From Zafaria cholistanensis (lineage in GTDB: Bacteria; Actinomycetota; Actinomycetes; Actinomycetales; Micrococcaceae), in contig NZ_BKDJ01000009.1 in the NCBI RefSeq assembly GCF_008580665.1, forward strand, positions 47,360 to 111,359: 64,000 nucleotides of DNA. The letters are read 5' to 3'. The translations under genes and the position numbers were made by a program. Every line of letters begins with the position of its first letter. The first letter of the stretch is position 1. Of this stretch, positions 62,459 through 64,000 are shown piece by piece. The notes beneath the pieces were generated by a model. It saw only the letters and a list, made by a program, of their open reading frames with translations. It did no database searches and was not told where the DNA came from.

Positions 62459-62686
62459 TTGTCTATCATTGACGCGCTCAAGGGCAAGACCGAGGAGCTC
62501 AAGGACAGGGCCACCCGAGCGACGCGCGCAGGCGCGGACAGGGCACAGCATGTCGTTGAGAGGGCCGGCGGTTTCGCCGGCGGGGCCGGTGGCAATTTCT
62601 CCGGCCACGTCGGGAACGCCCGGCAGGCCGCCCACGGCCTGGCGGACAGGGTCGGACGCAACGGCGCAGGACCCGCGTCGGCATAG
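62459..62686 (+). CDS. Small helical protein, antitoxin (MT0933-like) type
   Basis: This 75-residue protein starts at TTG 62459 after an AAAGGAGG site. It reads SIIDALKGKTEELKDRATRA, then a Gly-rich turn and a second helix with ARQAAHGLADRVG. The pattern of a charged N-terminal helix and an ADRV-type tail resembles small proteins annotated as MT0933-like antitoxins or YtxH-like stress proteins in actinobacteria. No toxin gene lies next to it, so an antitoxin function is unproven. Confidence 0.6.
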   Translation: MSIIDALKGKTEELKDRATRATRAGADRAQHVVERAGGFAGGAGGNFSGHVGNARQAAHGLADRVGRNGAGPASA

Positions 62687-62727
62687 TCTTCGGCCGCCCG
62701 GGCCTTAGGGTCCCAGGGCACGGCAAG

Positions 62728-62765
62728 CGGGTGCCGGTCCCGCCGCGAGGCGGCACCGGCACCCG
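62728..62765. terminator. Bidirectional hairpin between the small gene and zapE
   Basis: CGGGTGCCGGT pairs with ACCGGCACCCG, and the loop forms an inner GCCGC/GCGGC stem. It lies between the convergent small-protein and zapE genes. Confidence 0.75.
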
Positions 62766-62802
62766 TCGTCGTGTGCGGGGACTCTCCGCGTGCGGGCCGC
62801 TT

Positions 62803-62845
62803 CCTGCAGGGTTGCTTCCTGCAGGGCTTTCCTACAGGGCCGCTT
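62803..62845. repeat. About 15-bp tandem repeat spanning the zapE stop
   Basis: CCTGCAGGGTTGCTT (62803-62817), CCTGCAGGGCTTT (62818-62830) and CCTACAGGGCCGCTT (62831-62845) are three imperfect units. The zapE stop (complement of 62832-62834) lies in the third. Confidence 0.7.
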
Positions 62846-63869
62846 CGCCCTTCTGGCCTTCGCGGGCCAGTGCGGTGAGGCGGGAGACCGCGCGGAAGTA
62901 CTTCTTCATGTAGCCCCCGGACATCATCTCCGGGGTGAACAGCTCGCTGAACGGCTTGCCGCTGGCCACGATGGGGACGTCCTTGTCGTAGAGGCGGTCG
63001 GCCAGCACCACGAAGCGCAGCGCGACGGCCTGCTCGGTGATGGTGTCCACGTTATGCAGCACCAGCGCGTCGATGCCGGCGATCAGCTGGCGGTACCGGC
63101 TCGGGTGCACGCCCGCGAGGTGCTTGACCAGGTCGCCGAAGTTGTCGACCGCCAGGACCTTACCGTCGTAGCGGGTGCGCGCGAAGTCCAGCAGCTCCGC
63201 GTCGGCCACGGGTTCCGGGGCGGCCGGCAGGCCGCGGTGGCGGAAGTCCTCGCCGTCGATGCGCACCACGTCGAACTGGTCGGAGAGCACCTTGATCTCC
63301 CGCTGGAAGTCGACGGCGGCGAAACGGCCCTCGCCCAGGGAGCCGGGCAGCGTGTTGGAGGTGGCGGCAATCTTCACCCCGGCGTCGGCAAGTTCGCGCA
63401 TCAGCCGCGACATCAGGACGGTGTCGCCCGGGTCGTCGAGCTCAAACTCGTCGATGCAGACCAGCTTGTAGCCGCTGAGGACCTCGACCGTCTTCCGGAA
63501 GGACAGTGCGCCCACCAGGTTGGTGTACTCCACGAACGTGCCGATGGCCTTGGGGCCGGGGGCGGCGTGCCAGAGCGAGGACAGCAGGTGGGTCTTGCCC
63601 ACTCCGAATCCCCCGTCCAGGTAGATACCGGCACGCTTGGGCTTGGACTTGCCGAAGAGCTTGCCGAACAGTCCCCCCTCGGGCTGGCCCACCCGGGAGG
63701 CGAAGGTGCGCAGCCGGTGCACCGCCTCGGCCTGGGAGGGCTGTTTCGGGTCCGGACGGTAGCTGTCGAAGGACACCTCGTCAAAGCGCGGCGACGGATG
63801 GAACCCGGCAAGCAGTTCGTCGATGGACACGTGGGGCGTCCGCTGGGTCAGGTGCTGGATCGTGGCCAC
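62832..63869 (-). CDS. zapE: Cell division protein ZapE (AFG1-like ATPase)
   Basis: This 345-residue AAA-like ATPase has Walker A GGFGVGKT (86-93), Walker B LVCIDEFE (136-143), sensor-type AATSNTLPGSL and the C-terminal segment PFSELFTPEMMSGGYMKKYFR. It is of the LACE1/AFG1 type that includes ZapE, which affects the FtsZ ring in E. coli; in actinobacteria the role is inferred from that. The GTG at 63869 follows an AAGGAA site. Its length is normal. Confidence 0.9.
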   Translation of the reverse strand: MATIQHLTQRTPHVSIDELLAGFHPSPRFDEVSFDSYRPDPKQPSQAEAVHRLRTFASRVGQPEGGLFGKLFGKSKPKRAGIYLDGGFGVGKTHLLSSLWHAAPGPKAIGTFVEYTNLVGALSFRKTVEVLSGYKLVCIDEFELDDPGDTVLMSRLMRELADAGVKIAATSNTLPGSLGEGRFAAVDFQREIKVLSDQFDVVRIDGEDFRHRGLPAAPEPVADAELLDFARTRYDGKVLAVDNFGDLVKHLAGVHPSRYRQLIAGIDALVLHNVDTITEQAVALRFVVLADRLYDKDVPIVASGKPFSELFTPEMMSGGYMKKYFRAVSRLTALAREGQKGEAAL

Positions 63870-63902
63870 GGTTAAGCGTTGGTTCCTTCGCGTGCGGGGG
63901 AT

Positions 63903-63935
63903 GGTGGTGCGGGGCGCCCGGCGCCCCGCACCACC
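63903..63935. terminator. 15-bp hairpin upstream of zapE
   Basis: GGTGGTGCGGGGCGC pairs with its complement across a CCG loop. It lies 34 bp before the zapE start and probably ends a minus-strand gene beyond the window. The remaining bases to 64000 are GC-rich with no recognised gene. Confidence 0.55.
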
Positions 63936-64000
63936 TTACGCCTCCGCACGCCCCCGCGCCGTACCGGCCCCCCCCCCACGACGGCCGGACAACCCGGGGC

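Overview
The window is a 64 kb chromosomal segment from a very high-GC Gram-positive bacterium. Gene content and order point to an actinobacterium of the Micrococcales, most likely Micrococcaceae (Arthrobacter-like). The evidence is the his/trp block (hisI-trpE-membrane protein-HGxxPAAW-trpC-trpB-trpA-lgt), the rib block behind an FMN riboswitch, the rpe-rsmB-fmt-def series, a PdtaR-type ANTAR regulator next to pyk and gltBD, and an Hsp70/IniR/IniBAC-like locus. No phage, insertion sequence or CRISPR array was seen.

Layout. 1-8.7 kb holds stand-alone metabolic genes: a VOC protein, an SQR-like flavoprotein, an Old Yellow Enzyme, a zinc alcohol dehydrogenase with a membrane-anchored partner, an Sfp-type phosphopantetheinyl transferase, and a phosphoenolpyruvate synthase gene broken by an extra copy of a 5-bp repeat. 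8.9-18.3 kb carries a small membrane protein and then, on the minus strand, an Hsp70-like ATPase, the LuxR-type ATPase regulator IniR, an IniB-like secreted-looking low-complexity protein, and two dynamin-like GTPases (IniA- and IniC-like). This resembles the isoniazid-inducible iniBAC system of mycobacteria. Repeated GGGCACTTG boxes upstream of iniB are candidate operators. 18.7-25.1 kb is a glycogen-to-trehalose cluster (glgX, treY, treZ), divergent from the Hsp70-iniR arm. 25-32 kb has a short-chain dehydrogenase, small hypothetical genes, katG, tRNA-Leu(CAA), pdtaR and pyk.

32.6-39 kb encodes glutamate synthase (gltB, gltD). 39-41.4 kb encodes an unusual S8 peptidase without a visible signal peptide, followed by a small protein resembling a free-standing I9-type propeptide. 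41.6-53 kb is the lgt/trp/his region, almost all on the minus strand and rich in 4-bp ATGA/GTGA overlaps. 52.7-56.6 kb is the riboflavin operon (a 38-codon leader ORF, ribD, ribE, ribBA, ribH) under an FMN riboswitch. 56.6-61.4 kb holds rpe, rsmB, fmt, def and a PD-(D/E)XK nuclease-like gene. 61.5-62.3 kb is a tRNA cluster (Gly, Cys, Val, Gly, Val, Gly) with a recent 251-bp tandem duplication. The end holds a small helical protein and zapE.

A recurrent feature is imperfect tandem duplication of 15-18 bp at gene ends. Several of these units contain the stop codon (ppsA, treZ, the SDR gene, pdtaR, zapE), and others lengthen or vary protein termini (lgt, iniA, hisI, ribD). The ppsA frameshift is explained by the same type of slippage.
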